A DNA stretch of 64,000 bases from Bordetella sp. 02P26C-1 (lineage in GTDB: Bacteria > Pseudomonadota > Gammaproteobacteria > Burkholderiales > Burkholderiaceae_B): NCBI RefSeq assembly GCF_009763255.1, contig NZ_WSJB01000021.1, positions 88,997-152,996 of the forward strand, read 5' to 3'. Of the stretch, positions 55,326 to 64,000 are shown piece after piece (the first letter of the stretch is position 1; the number at the start of each line of letters is the position of its first letter). The translations under genes were made by a program, and so were the position numbers. Below the pieces are notes generated by a model. That model saw only the letters and a list, made by a program, of their open reading frames with translations, ran no database searches and had not been told where the DNA came from.

Positions 55326-57917
55326 TTAAACCTCAATCACCGCCGCCACATCCTTGTAATCATCGATCTGATCAAAGTTCAAGTACTGATAGATCTGGTC
55401 GCCACTCTTATTAATGACCCCCATATCCGCCATGTACTCTTCCTTGGTCGGAATCCGCCCCAGACGCGAGCAGATCGCCGCCAATTCCGCAGAGCCCAGA
55501 TACACATTCGTGTTCTTGCCCAAACGGTTCGGGAAATTCCGCGTACTCGTCGACATCACCGTCGCGCCTTCACGCACCTGAGCCTGGTTACCCATGCACA
55601 GCGAGCATCCCGGCATTTCCGTACGCGCACCCGCCGAACCGAACACGCCATAGTGACCTTCCTCGGTCAGCTGTTGCGCATCCATCTTCGTCGGCGGCGC
55701 CACCCACAGCTTCACCGGGATATCACGCTTGCCTTCCAGCAGCTTCGAAGCCGCGCGGAAGTGCCCGATGTTCGTCATGCAGCTGCCGATGAACACTTCG
55801 TCGATCTTCGCACCAGCGACTTCCGACAGCGTCTTCACATCATCCGGATCGTTCGGGCAGGCCACGATAGGCTCATGCACATCAGCCAGATCGATCTCGA
55901 TCACAGCCGCGTACTCAGCATCAGCATCCGGCTCCAACAGCTTCGGATCGGCCAGCCACGCTTCCATCGCCTTGATACGGCGACGCAGCGAACGTTCGTC
56001 TTCGTAGCCATTGGCGATCATCCACTTCAACATCACGATGTTGCTGTTGATGTACTCGATGATCGGTTCCTTGTTCAGGCGCACCGAGCAACCCGCCGCC
56101 GAACGTTCAGCCGAAGCATCCGACAATTCAAACGCCTGCTCGACCTTCAGATCCGGCAGACCTTCGATTTCCAGAATACGGCCCGAGAAGATGTTCTTCT
56201 TGCCTTGCTTGGCAACCGTCAGCAGACCTTGCTTGATCGCATACAGCGGAATGGCGTTAACCAGATCGCGCAACGTCACGCCGGGCTGCATCTTGCCCTT
56301 GAAGCGCACCAACACCGATTCCGGCATATCCAACGGCATCACACCGGTCGCAGCGGCAAACGCCACCAGACCCGAGCCAGCCGGGAACGAAATCCCGATC
56401 GGGAAACGCGTGTGCGAGTCACCGCCCGTGCCCACGGTATCCGGCAACAGCATACGGTTGAGCCACGAGTGGATCACGCCATCGCCCGGACGCAGCGAAA
56501 TACCGCCACGCGTGCTGATGAATTGCGGCAGCGTATGGTGCGTCTTCACGTCCACGGGCTTTGGATAGGCAGCCGTGTGGCAGAACGATTGCATCACCAG
56601 ATCGGCCGAGAAGCCCAGGCAAGCCAGATCCTTCAGCTCGTCACGGGTCATCGGGCCGGTCGTGTCCTGACTGCCCACCGAAGTCATACGCGGTTCGCAG
56701 TACGTGCCCGGACGCACGCCTTGGCCTTCCGGCAGACCGCAAGCGCGACCCACCATCTTCTGTGCCAGCGTAAAGCCCTTGCCCGAATCGACCGGGTTCT
56801 TCGGCAGACGGAACAACGTCGAGGGCGGCAGACCCAGCGCTTCACGCGCCTTGGCCGTCAGGCCGCGACCGATGATCAGCGGAATCCGGCCACCGGCACG
56901 CACTTCGTCAAACAGCACATCCGACTTCACCTGGAATTCGGAGATCACTTCGCCGTTCTTCAGCGCACGGCCTTCGTACGGGCGCAGCTCGATCACGTCG
57001 CCCATTTCCATCTTGGAAACGTCCAGCTCGATCGGCAGCGCGCCGGCATCTTCCATCGTGTTGTAGAAGATCGGGGCAATCTTGCCGCCCAGGCAGACGC
57101 CGCCAAAGCGCTTGTTCGGCACGAAGGGGATGTCTTCGCCCGTGAACCACAGCACCGAGTTCGTCGCCGACTTACGCGACGAGCCGGTACCCACCACGTC
57201 GCCCACGTAGGCAACCAGGTGACCTTTTTCCTTCAGCGATTCGATGAACTTCACCGGACCGCGCTTGCCGTCTTCTTCGGGCTCGAACGCCGCGCCTTCG
57301 CGCTTGTTCTTCAGCATCGCCAAGGCGTGCATCGGAATGTCCGGGCGGGTGGTCGCGTCGGGGGCGGGCGACAGGTCGTCGGTGTTGGTTTCGCCGGGAA
57401 CCTTGAAAACCGTGATGGTCAGGCTCTCGGGCAGCTCGGGGCGGCTCGTGAACCATTCCGCATCGGCCCAGCTCTGCAGCACGGCCTTCGCATTGGCGTT
57501 GCCCTGGTCGGCCTTTTCCTTCACATCATGGAAGGCGTCGAACATCAGCAAGGTCTTCTTCAGGCCCTCAGCGGCAATCGTGCCCACTTCGGCGTCGTCG
57601 AGCAGCTCGATCAACGCGCTGATGTTGTAGCCACCCAACATGGTGCCCAACAGTTCCGTGGCCTTGGCGCGGGTGATCAGCGCACACGACTCTTTGCCCA
57701 GCGCGACTGCTGCCAAGTAGGAAGCCTTAACCTTGGCGGCATCGTCCACGCCCGCGGGAACGCGATAGGTCAGCAATTCCAGCAGAAAGTCGGCTTCGCC
57801 GGCCGGCGGGTTTTTCAAAAGCTCGATCAGATCGGCGGTCTGTTGTGCCGATAGCGGCAGCGGGGGGATGCCCAGCGCGGCGCGCTCGGCAACGTGTTGA
57901 CGGTACTTCTCCAGCAT
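55326..57917 (-). CDS. acnB: Aconitate hydratase B
   Basis: An 863-residue AcnB-type aconitase, the main TCA-cycle form in many proteobacteria. It has the AcnB-specific N-terminal HEAT-like domain ([24 protein letters not shown] onward, to about 160), then the swivelling domain with [20 protein letters not shown], and the three cluster Cys in [15 protein letters not shown] and [15 protein letters not shown]. It ends [21 protein letters not shown]. It lies 9 kb from acnA on the same strand and shares its upstream element. Confidence 0.97.
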   Translation of the reverse strand: MLEKYRQHVAERAALGIPPLPLSAQQTADLIELLKNPPAGEADFLLELLTYRVPAGVDDAAKVKASYLAAVALGKESCALITRAKATELLGTMLGGYNISALIELLDDAEVGTIAAEGLKKTLLMFDAFHDVKEKADQGNANAKAVLQSWADAEWFTSRPELPESLTITVFKVPGETNTDDLSPAPDATTRPDIPMHALAMLKNKREGAAFEPEEDGKRGPVKFIESLKEKGHLVAYVGDVVGTGSSRKSATNSVLWFTGEDIPFVPNKRFGGVCLGGKIAPIFYNTMEDAGALPIELDVSKMEMGDVIELRPYEGRALKNGEVISEFQVKSDVLFDEVRAGGRIPLIIGRGLTAKAREALGLPPSTLFRLPKNPVDSGKGFTLAQKMVGRACGLPEGQGVRPGTYCEPRMTSVGSQDTTGPMTRDELKDLACLGFSADLVMQSFCHTAAYPKPVDVKTHHTLPQFISTRGGISLRPGDGVIHSWLNRMLLPDTVGTGGDSHTRFPIGISFPAGSGLVAFAAATGVMPLDMPESVLVRFKGKMQPGVTLRDLVNAIPLYAIKQGLLTVAKQGKKNIFSGRILEIEGLPDLKVEQAFELSDASAERSAAGCSVRLNKEPIIEYINSNIVMLKWMIANGYEDERSLRRRIKAMEAWLADPKLLEPDADAEYAAVIEIDLADVHEPIVACPNDPDDVKTLSEVAGAKIDEVFIGSCMTNIGHFRAASKLLEGKRDIPVKLWVAPPTKMDAQQLTEEGHYGVFGSAGARTEMPGCSLCMGNQAQVREGATVMSTSTRNFPNRLGKNTNVYLGSAELAAICSRLGRIPTKEEYMADMGVINKSGDQIYQYLNFDQIDDYKDVAAVIEV

Positions 57918-57965
57918 GAGGTAGCCTGCTCAAAAATCGGGTTGCGGGAAGGGTGATAGGCAGCG

Positions 57966-57994
57966 ATTGTAGAGGGTGCAAACGGGTGGGGCAA
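57966..57994 (-). promoter_or_regulatory. Putative sigma70 promoter of acnB
   Basis: On the minus strand -35 TTGCCC (57989-57994), a 17-bp spacer and -10 TACAAT (57966-57971). The shared operator lies immediately upstream of the -35 box, two bases away. Confidence 0.65.
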
Positions 57995-57996
57995 GC

Positions 57997-58020
57997 GTCT
58001 TATATCTTATATAAGACCTG
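57997..58020 (-). promoter_or_regulatory. Putative operator upstream of acnB (shared with acnA)
   Basis: Arms GTCTTATAT and ATATAAGAC separated by CTT, then CTG: 24 bases identical to 51893-51916 before acnA. It begins 80 bp before the acnB start and lies just upstream of the -35 box, a position open to activation or repression. It falls in the small gap after the hyi stop (58027). Confidence 0.7.
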
Positions 58021-58026
58021 ATCTCA

Positions 58027-58812
58027 TTACGGCCGACGGACGAGCGCGTGGTACGCGTCGCGCCATTTCAAGCCCTCGTGCGGATCGCCGGCGGGCGTGT
58101 ATTCGCAGCCGATCCATCCCGGATAACGGGCCTGCACCAAGGTCTCGAGCACCGCAGCCACGGCCGGGTCTGTGGGGTCAGGTTCGTGCCGCCCCTCGAC
58201 GTGCGCAAACTGCACGTGATGCACCCACGGCAACAGCCGCCGCAGCGTGCCGTTCAGATCCAGCTTCTCTCGTTGGCTGTGATAGAAATCAAATTGCAGT
58301 CGCACCGCGGGGTGGTCAACCGCCTGCAGGATTTCCACCGCTTGATCCGCCACATAATAGAAATAGCGGGGCACGTCCTGGCGATTCAAGGCCTCCAACG
58401 TCAGCGTGATTCCCGCTTGCGCAGCGACCGGCGCCATGTGCCGCAAATTGGCGATCAGCGTGGCTTCATGTTGCGCCCGGTCGCCACCCTCGGGCACTTG
58501 ACCCGCCATGACATGGATGGCTCTGCATCCGGTTGCCTGGCACACCGCGAACGCCTGCCGCAGACCGGCCTCGAACTCGGCTTCACGACCGGGCAAGCTG
58601 GCGAGACCTTTCTCCCCGTTTGGGCCGAGCGGGGTATTGATCAGCACCAACTTCACGCCATGCGCCCGCAAGAGCGCAGCAAGCGCTTCCGGCTCCATGT
58701 CGTAAGGAGCCAGAATCTCCACTCCTTCGAATCCGTCTTGCGCCGCCGCTTCAATACGTTGCGCCATCGGCAGGCCGGGGTACAACAAAGACAAGTTCGC
58801 CGCCAGTTTCAT
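58027..58812 (-). CDS. hyi: Hydroxypyruvate isomerase-family protein
   Basis: A 261-residue TIM-barrel sugar isomerase of the Hyi/OtnI group. Typical blocks are ANLSLLYPGLPMAQRIEAAAQDGFEGVEI at the start, TPLGPNGEKGLASLPGREAEF, CRAIHVMAGQVPEG, LTLEALNRQDVPRYF with the metal-binding Glu, LQFDFYHSQ (Asp and His) and GWIGCEYTPAG (Glu). It isomerises hydroxypyruvate to tartronate semialdehyde or acts on 2-oxo-tetronate; the two cannot be separated here. The ABM-domain gene 12 bp upstream is probably in the same operon. Confidence 0.9.
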   Translation of the reverse strand: MKLAANLSLLYPGLPMAQRIEAAAQDGFEGVEILAPYDMEPEALAALLRAHGVKLVLINTPLGPNGEKGLASLPGREAEFEAGLRQAFAVCQATGCRAIHVMAGQVPEGGDRAQHEATLIANLRHMAPVAAQAGITLTLEALNRQDVPRYFYYVADQAVEILQAVDHPAVRLQFDFYHSQREKLDLNGTLRRLLPWVHHVQFAHVEGRHEPDPTDPAVAAVLETLVQARYPGWIGCEYTPAGDPHEGLKWRDAYHALVRRP

Positions 58813-58824
58813 CGTCGATCTTCC

Positions 58825-59115
58825 TTACAGCACGCGGGTTTCGTGGTGGACTTGCGGACCTTGCTCGACATGCGGCCCGATCAGTTGGCGCCATTCCGTG
58901 AATTCATCCGACGCGCGAAACTCCACGAGATGACTATCCACCGTTTCCCAAGTTACGACCAGCGTGTATTGCCGCGGATTCTCCACGCCGCGATGCAACT
59001 CCAAACCGTGGCAGCCTTTAGAACGCAAAAACAAGGGCTTTGCCTGGGCAACGGCTGCCTCGAATTGGGCTTCGTGCCCCTCGGCAATCAGAATGCTGGC
59101 GATTTCATGGACCAT
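58825..59115 (-). CDS. Putative quinol monooxygenase (ABM domain)
   Basis: A 96-residue alpha-beta-barrel protein of the antibiotic biosynthesis monooxygenase fold, YgiN-like: IAEGHEAQFEAAVAQAKPLFLRSKGCHGLELHRGVENP, then YTLVVTWETVDSHLVEFRASDEFTEWRQLIGPHVE. It has no cofactor and could oxidise quinols or act as a small-molecule stress protein. It is followed 12 bp later by hyi. A CTCTTATATATATTG stretch in its upstream region (59112-59126) resembles half of the aconitase element, but loosely. Confidence 0.86.
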   Translation of the reverse strand: MVHEIASILIAEGHEAQFEAAVAQAKPLFLRSKGCHGLELHRGVENPRQYTLVVTWETVDSHLVEFRASDEFTEWRQLIGPHVEQGPQVHHETRVL

Positions 59116-59219
59116 GGATATACCTCTTATATATATTGTTGGAAAGAAACGGCTAGGATCACGCAGCGTGCCTCAAAGTATGATCACGCTGTACCCGTGA
59201 CTTTAGCGCAGGAGCCGCC

Positions 59220-59519
59220 ATGCACTATCTAATGTTTTACGATCTGACCCCGGACTACCTCGAACGACGCGGGGCCTACCGCGTAGAGCACCTGGCACTC
59301 GCGCGCGCCGCCGCGGAGCGTGGCGAGCTCGTCCTTGGCGGTGCGCTTGCCGATCCGGCCGACCAGGCGATCCTGCTTTTCAAGGCCGATTCACCCGCCG
59401 TCGCGGAAGCCTTCGCGCAGGCCGACCCCTATGTCAAAGAAGGGCTCGTCAAACAATGGCGCGTGCGACCGTGGACGACCGTGATCGGCGATCTCGCCGA
59501 GCATCCCATTCCTGCATAG
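59220..59519 (+). CDS. YciI-like protein
   Basis: A 99-residue YciI/dimeric alpha-beta-barrel protein: MHYLMFYDLTPDYLERRGAYRVEHLALARAAAERGELVLGGALADP, with the conserved His in RVEHL and Asp in ALADP of the putative active site, and a GLVKQWRVRPWTTVIG end. CAGGAG lies 6 bases before ATG. It is divergent from the ABM gene with 104 bp between starts. The reaction is unknown. Confidence 0.92.
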   Translation: MHYLMFYDLTPDYLERRGAYRVEHLALARAAAERGELVLGGALADPADQAILLFKADSPAVAEAFAQADPYVKEGLVKQWRVRPWTTVIGDLAEHPIPA

Positions 59520-59627
59520 CGTCGTTCAGCCCGGCGTCAGTAACCATCGCAGGCTGGCGGTGTGGCGGTTCCAGGGCTTATGATGGCCGGCTCACCGGCC
59601 CTCGCCAGTCTTGCGACATCGATCCCC

Positions 59628-60509
59628 ATGCCCTTTACTCATCTGCTGCTGGCGCTGACGGTTGTCTTCATCTGGGGGACGAACTTTGTCGTCATCAAGT
59701 GGGGGCTGGATGAATTTCCGGCGTTCCTATTTGCCGCTTTGCGCTTCGCACTTTCAGCGCTGCCCTGGGTATTTCTCCTGCGCCGCCCGGCCGTACCGTG
59801 GAGTTTATTGATCCGCGCGGGTTTATTGCTCGGTGTCGGGCAATTCGGCCTGGTGTACTGGGCAATGCGCCACGACATCTCTCCGGGGCTGGCCTCTTTG
59901 GTCGTGCAGGCTCAGGTGTTCTTTACCATCCTCATGACGATGGTGATCAATAGCGAACGCATTCGCGGGCTGCAGATCGCTGCATTGATCTGCGCGACCT
60001 GTGGTTATGCGCTGGTGGCCTGGTATAGCGCCACGGACGCTACGTCGGCCATCACGCTCCTAGGTTTTGGTCTGGTCATGACTGCTGCCTTTTGCTGGGC
60101 ATGCACGAATATGACCATGCGGCGCGCTGGGCGCGTCAATATGCTGTCCTTTACCGCGTGGAGCTCGCTCTTTTCGGTGCCACCTTTGCTGCTGATCAGC
60201 CTCATCGTCGATGGTCCCACTCACATCATGCACGCGCTCACCCATGCCAGTGTGACGGGCTGGCTGTCAGCGCTATGGCAAGGGGTAGGCAATACTGTGT
60301 TCGGATTCGGCGTCTGGGGTTGGTTGCTCGCGCGCCACCCTGCCGCCACCGTGACACCCATGGGACTGCTAGTGCCGATCTTTGGCATTCTGTCATCCGC
60401 AGCGCTATTGGGCGAAGCGCTGCCCATGTGGAAGATTCTCGCGGCCGCACTCGTACTGGGCGGTTTGGCCTTAAACATCTACGCCAGCCGGTCAGGAGGA
60501 AAGCGGTAA
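59628..60509 (+). CDS. eamA: EamA-type transporter, O-acetylserine/cysteine exporter-like
   Basis: A 293-residue membrane protein with ten predicted helices in two EamA repeats. The sequence follows E. coli EamA (YdeD) closely in order: VVFIWGTNFVVIKWGLDEFPAFLFAALRF, GLASLVVQAQVFFTILMT, MTAAFCWACTNM, FSVPPLLLISLIVDGP and LLVPIFGILSSAALLGE. The EamA of E. coli exports O-acetylserine and cysteine. ATG 59628 is the family start; the earlier ATG in frame at 59562 adds a non-conserved segment. It is probably co-transcribed with the next gene (50 bp). Confidence 0.88.
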   Translation: MPFTHLLLALTVVFIWGTNFVVIKWGLDEFPAFLFAALRFALSALPWVFLLRRPAVPWSLLIRAGLLLGVGQFGLVYWAMRHDISPGLASLVVQAQVFFTILMTMVINSERIRGLQIAALICATCGYALVAWYSATDATSAITLLGFGLVMTAAFCWACTNMTMRRAGRVNMLSFTAWSSLFSVPPLLLISLIVDGPTHIMHALTHASVTGWLSALWQGVGNTVFGFGVWGWLLARHPAATVTPMGLLVPIFGILSSAALLGEALPMWKILAAALVLGGLALNIYASRSGGKR

Positions 60510-60559
60510 CCTCCAGGCGTCACGGCCAGCCGTTGCGGTCTTTGTTGTCGTATTGAAAT

Positions 60560-61321
60560 ATGAGCGGTATCGATCACCTGTTGTACCTCGCATTTGTCGC
60601 GCTGGCCTCCTACGCCCAGACGATGACGGGCTTTGCCTTTGCGCTGATCTTGCTTGGCTTAACCGGCCTGTTTTCCTTGGCCACGCTTCCCGAAATGGTC
60701 AACGCCGTCAATATGCTCACGTTGGTCAACGCTGTGGTGGCGCTACGTGGAGCGGGACACGAACTCGATTGGCGCATGATGCGCGCACCTATGATAGCCA
60801 GCCTGATTGGCGTCGTGGGTGGCGTGATGGCGCTGGAGTGGATCGCCGGGAATGCGGCGCTCCTGGCGCGCGCGCTCCTAGGTCTCACCATCCTCGTCTG
60901 CGCGCTGCTACTCGTGATACGCACACGTCCGCGAGAGCGCCTTTCCTCCCGTTCTTCGTTTATCTCGTTCGGATTGGTATCAGGTCTGTTAGGCGGGCTT
61001 TTCTCCGCAGCCGGTCCACCCATGGTGTATCACCTGTACCGGCAACCCTTGCCACTGGCCCTTATCCGAAACAGCCTGCTGATTCTTTTTGCCGCCAACG
61101 CGACATTACGACTCGGTCTGGTCGCCGCGAGCGGCAACCTCTCCTTGTCTTCCGTCTGGCTCGCTGCCGAAGCCTTGCCCGTAGTTGTCATGATGAGCGC
61201 CTGGGCGCGCCACCGTGCTCGAGCCAGCTCAGTGCAGACGGTGAAAAGGCTGGTGTTCGTGCTGCTGTTGGCGTCGGGCTTAGGGTTGTTAATTCCCGCG
61301 CTGAGTAGTTTGCTGTCCTGA
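60560..61321 (+). CDS. TauE/SafE (TSUP) family permease
   Basis: A 253-residue membrane protein with about eight helices. The N-terminal half carries FVALASYAQTMTGFAFALILLGLTGLF, the TSUP-typical GxGFAF-like start, and the second half LVSGLLGGLFSAAGPPMVYHLYR with the conserved GGPP-like turn. Family members export sulfite, sulfoacetate or similar anions, or take up sulfur compounds. The tail overlaps the convergent mechanosensitive-channel gene by 33 bp. The neighbouring cysteine-type exporter fits a sulfur-related theme, though this is inference. Confidence 0.88.
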   Translation: MSGIDHLLYLAFVALASYAQTMTGFAFALILLGLTGLFSLATLPEMVNAVNMLTLVNAVVALRGAGHELDWRMMRAPMIASLIGVVGGVMALEWIAGNAALLARALLGLTILVCALLLVIRTRPRERLSSRSSFISFGLVSGLLGGLFSAAGPPMVYHLYRQPLPLALIRNSLLILFAANATLRLGLVAASGNLSLSSVWLAAEALPVVVMMSAWARHRARASSVQTVKRLVFVLLLASGLGLLIPALSSLLS

Positions 61322-63724
61322 TTTCGGTCGATCTGCTCCATCATCGTCCCCAACTATCGACGGTGCGTTCCCCGGCGCTAACACCATGGTCGACGGCGTA
61401 GACAACGGCAGTTTGGCCTCGGCCAAGCGCTGCAAGACCTCGTAAAGCAATGCACTGCGCACACCGTACGCGTTACGCGGTGTGCTCACATAGCCCTTGG
61501 CGTTAAACAGCAGTCGTCCATTCTCGATACCCTCCAGAAACACCTCCGGAGGCGGAGATTCCAACACACCTTCATTAGCCGTAAACGCCTCCAGCAATAT
61601 CTCGCGTACGCGTTGCACATCCGTGTCGAACGGCATGGGCAGCTTTACCTGAACCACACCGATAGGGTTCTCGTGCGTGACGTTACGCACAGTCTTCGTA
61701 ATGAACTCGGAATTCGGAACGATCACCGTGGAACGGTCCCCCATCTGAATCTCCGTCGCGCGTACGTTGATCCGCTGAATATCGCCTTCCAGCCCGCCTA
61801 GTGACACCCAGTCGCCTACTTTGACAGGCCGCTCTGCTAATAGGATGAGACCCGACACGAAATTCTGCACCACGGCTTGCATCCCGAAGCCGATGCCCAC
61901 CGACAGCGCGCTGGCGATCCACGCCACTCTTTCCAGCCCGAGGCCCAATGCCGATAACGCCAGCGCGACCGCCAGTACTACGCCCGCATAGCCGAACAAT
62001 GTCGCCGCCGAAAGCTGCATGCCCGGGTCCAACGCCGTCGTGGGCAGATAGCGGTTCGCCAACCATTTCTTCAATACCCGCACGCATATCAGGCATACCG
62101 CCAGCACGGCAAACGCCTGCATCAGCGCGCGAGGCCGTAGTTGCACCTCGCCGATTTGCAGCCCGCCCAGCACCAGGTTCATCCGGTGCATCAGATCCGA
62201 TGGGCCATTACCAAAAGGCGCCACCAACAGCGACACGGCGAGAAACCCAACTGTCACGCGGCCCATCCCTGCAAGCAGTACAGCAGCCTGTCCGTGGGAG
62301 CGCTTGGCCGTTTCTTCATCATTGCGCGGCGCAGGGGTCAGTAGCGTCGTAAACCCATCCGCAATGAGGATGGACAGCAAATAGGCCGAACACAACACGG
62401 CCAACGTCCACATCGCCTGCTTGACCAGAAAACTGCCAAACGCCACGTAGCCGGCCAAAATGCTGGCAGTGCTACAAATCAGTGTGACCCAGGCAATCGC
62501 CGCCATCACCGCCAACCACAAAGGCCGATGCACTGGTGTGGCTCCTTCACCCTTTAGTTCTGCCCGGGTGACGATTTGCCATCGCCTCAATCCCCAGCCC
62601 AGCGTTGCCGTCAGCATGAGGGCGGTCAACGATGCCGTCAGAATAGTGCTGGTCAGGCTGGTGTTAATGAGAATCGGCAGATGGTCTCCCAACCAGATCA
62701 ACATCACCAATATCGCCACTGCGGTGGGGAAATGGCGTAGGGCCCGCGCCAGATTGTCCGAAATGTTAGGCAGGCGCCAACTCGAACGGACTGGCGAGAG
62801 CAAGGCACGCCCCAGGCCTGCGACATAGCCAGCGAAGCAGGTCACGATCGCCAGATTTTGCAACAGTGTCAGCGTGTCATTGTCCAGCGTAGCGTTCCAG
62901 GTCAATCCTAAATAGAGAAGACCGGCAATGATGCCTGGCGTGGCCGAGGTCAGGACGACGATGCCGATCGCCAAAAACGACCGACGCAATCGCCCCGGGG
63001 GAACGCGCGTCGCGGTGATTCGCAGCAACCAACGACTGCATGCTTTGCGTAGAAACAAAGTCGCGATAATCGCTGCAGCCAGCCCGGCCCAGATCCCCGA
63101 ATCCGTGGCTGCCGCGGACTTCCTGAGTTCCGCTCCCAAGTCTCGCAGTCGACGCCAGTCACGCGGCAGATCGCCCCGCAGCTCGCGCCAATAAGCATCC
63201 CCCAGGATGGAATCCCGCCGCTCGCCCAACTGAGCTTGAAACTGATTACGGCGCAGACCAGAAATTTGCTCCGCGGTTTGGGCAGCTTCCACCGCGAGTA
63301 GGCGCGCCAACTTGGTCTGGGCATCTAGTTTGCGACTGTCTTGCTGCAGTTGCGCACGCTGTGCCGCGACATCGGCTGCCTCGCGCGCACCCTCTGGAGC
63401 CTGCCCGAGTTGCGACAAGCGGGCCGTTACATCTGCCAACTGCGGCGCAAGCGACTCGGCCAGACCAGTCGCTTCGGACTGTATATCCAACACCTCGTTG
63501 CGCCACCGCACTAACTCGGCGTCCGCTCCGCCGTCGCTCAGGTGCTCCCGAATTTGATCGATCTGCTTGCGCGCCTGTGACAGGGTTGCGTCGACGTCTG
63601 CAGGCTCTGGGGGGCGCTCATTCGAGGCGGCGCTTGCGTAGCCTAGCCCCAAAACCAATATCAGCAGCATTCCAACAAAGAATTGGATCAAGCCAACGCG
63701 CGACCCGCGCGAGAGCATCAACAT
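61289..63724 (-). CDS. Mechanosensitive channel, DUF3772-MscS type
   Basis: About 811 residues. A short N-terminal helix (LIQFFVGMLLILVLGLGYASA) acts as signal anchor, followed by a coiled periplasmic region (about 40-170) with the DUF3772 segment, then about ten hydrophobic helices (about 190-520) and the MscS domain: SVGIGFGMQAVVQNFVSGLILLAERPVKVGDWVSLGG, RINVRATEIQMGDRSTVIVPNSEFI and a C-terminal beta domain. It opens under hypo-osmotic tension in known relatives. Start is uncertain; ATG 63724 is favoured over upstream in-frame ATGs (63763, 63793) because the signal segment follows directly. Confidence 0.92.
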   Translation of the reverse strand: MLMLSRGSRVGLIQFFVGMLLILVLGLGYASAASNERPPEPADVDATLSQARKQIDQIREHLSDGGADAELVRWRNEVLDIQSEATGLAESLAPQLADVTARLSQLGQAPEGAREAADVAAQRAQLQQDSRKLDAQTKLARLLAVEAAQTAEQISGLRRNQFQAQLGERRDSILGDAYWRELRGDLPRDWRRLRDLGAELRKSAAATDSGIWAGLAAAIIATLFLRKACSRWLLRITATRVPPGRLRRSFLAIGIVVLTSATPGIIAGLLYLGLTWNATLDNDTLTLLQNLAIVTCFAGYVAGLGRALLSPVRSSWRLPNISDNLARALRHFPTAVAILVMLIWLGDHLPILINTSLTSTILTASLTALMLTATLGWGLRRWQIVTRAELKGEGATPVHRPLWLAVMAAIAWVTLICSTASILAGYVAFGSFLVKQAMWTLAVLCSAYLLSILIADGFTTLLTPAPRNDEETAKRSHGQAAVLLAGMGRVTVGFLAVSLLVAPFGNGPSDLMHRMNLVLGGLQIGEVQLRPRALMQAFAVLAVCLICVRVLKKWLANRYLPTTALDPGMQLSAATLFGYAGVVLAVALALSALGLGLERVAWIASALSVGIGFGMQAVVQNFVSGLILLAERPVKVGDWVSLGGLEGDIQRINVRATEIQMGDRSTVIVPNSEFITKTVRNVTHENPIGVVQVKLPMPFDTDVQRVREILLEAFTANEGVLESPPPEVFLEGIENGRLLFNAKGYVSTPRNAYGVRSALLYEVLQRLAEAKLPLSTPSTMVLAPGNAPSIVGDDDGADRPKSGQQTTQRGN

Positions 63725-63838
63725 GGCGTGCAGACCTTGAGATTCAGATAGATCAAGCAGCATAGCAAGGCAGACGCACGACTGTTGCAACAAAAATCGG
63801 CGTTCGTGACGGATAGGAAACAGTCAGCGGGATCGCCC

Positions 63839-63852
63839 CTCTATATATAGAG
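63839..63852. promoter_or_regulatory. Palindromic AT-rich site upstream of the mechanosensitive channel gene
   Basis: Perfect 14-bp palindrome CTCTATATATAGAG, about 115 bp upstream of the chosen start. It may be a regulator site or the channel promoter region. It differs from the aconitase element. Confidence 0.35.
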
Positions 63853-63918
63853 AGAGCAGGGCAGCACGAGTCACCTATAGAAGGACACGCCTCGTTAATT
63901 GAAGTTTTTTCGTCCGAT

Positions 63919-63948
63919 TTGCCACAGGCCTCAAAATTCGTGTATAGT
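63919..63948 (+). promoter_or_regulatory. Putative sigma70 promoter at the window end
   Basis: -35 TTGCCA (63919-63924), 18-bp spacer, -10 TATAGT (63943-63948). It points to a plus-strand transcript that begins near 63955 and leaves the window; no start codon for its product is assigned. Confidence 0.55.
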
Positions 63949-64000
63949 CTCGTTCCTTCGCTGCTCGAACACGAATTTACGGGTTCAGGCGGTGGGGCCG

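Noticed and set aside
59112..59126. Third copy of the aconitase operator upstream of the ABM-domain gene
   Set aside because: Only the TCTTATATA half is similar; the second arm is missing, so it is within chance for an AT-rich promoter.

Overview
This is a GC-rich chromosomal window from a Gram-negative betaproteobacterium, most likely order Burkholderiales and close to Alcaligenaceae (Bordetella/Achromobacter relatives). The support is the pairing of elongation factor P carrying Arg32 with its arginine rhamnosyltransferase EarP, DUF2863/DUF2968/DUF3613 proteins typical of Burkholderiales, an EpsC-type serine acetyltransferase, and a Tad locus in the usual betaproteobacterial order. The genus assignment is inference. 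No rRNA, prophage, insertion sequence or CRISPR array was seen.

Left part (1-24.8 kb), mostly metabolic and housekeeping genes: the 3' end of aspartokinase and a tRNA-Ser(GCU); a DUF3313 lipoprotein; a potassium-channel-like protein with a non-canonical selectivity filter; a LysR regulator divergent from a GST and glyoxalase-fold pair; an ankyrin protein; an AraC regulator divergent from a fosmidomycin-resistance-type MFS exporter, the pair flanked by two identical tRNA-Arg(ACG) genes; a fatty-acid beta-oxidation operon (FadN-like plus thiolase); an unrecognised 593-residue protein; serine acetyltransferase coupled to a sirtuin; an inositol-monophosphatase-family enzyme; a lactate permease; DUF72, UvrD-like helicase, CorA and a staphylococcal-nuclease-like protein.

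Middle part: a four-gene peptide ABC importer (24.8-31.3 kb) with overlapping reading frames, YejABEF-like in content but with an unusually anchored binding protein and an enlarged permease. A 720-bp non-coding leader follows, then a complete Tad (tight adherence) pilus operon (32.0-45.1 kb): flp pilin, prepilin peptidase, two TadE/F pseudopilins, RcpC/CpaB, RcpA/CpaC secretin, TadZ, TadA, TadB, TadC, TadD, a DUF3613 protein, TadG and a DUF2968 lipoprotein.

Right part (45.2-64 kb): efp and earP with DUF1178 and DUF2863 neighbours; both aconitases (acnA, acnB) within 9 kb, separated by a transglycosylase lipoprotein and a TonB-dependent siderophore receptor; a hydroxypyruvate-isomerase-like enzyme; small dimeric alpha/beta-barrel proteins; an O-acetylserine/cysteine exporter-like EamA protein; a TauE/SafE permease; and a DUF3772/MscS mechanosensitive channel. 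The most notable unlisted signals are an identical 24-bp element containing a 9-3-9 inverted repeat upstream of each aconitase gene, and a roughly 130-bp near-perfect nested inverted repeat between the TonB receptor and acnB.
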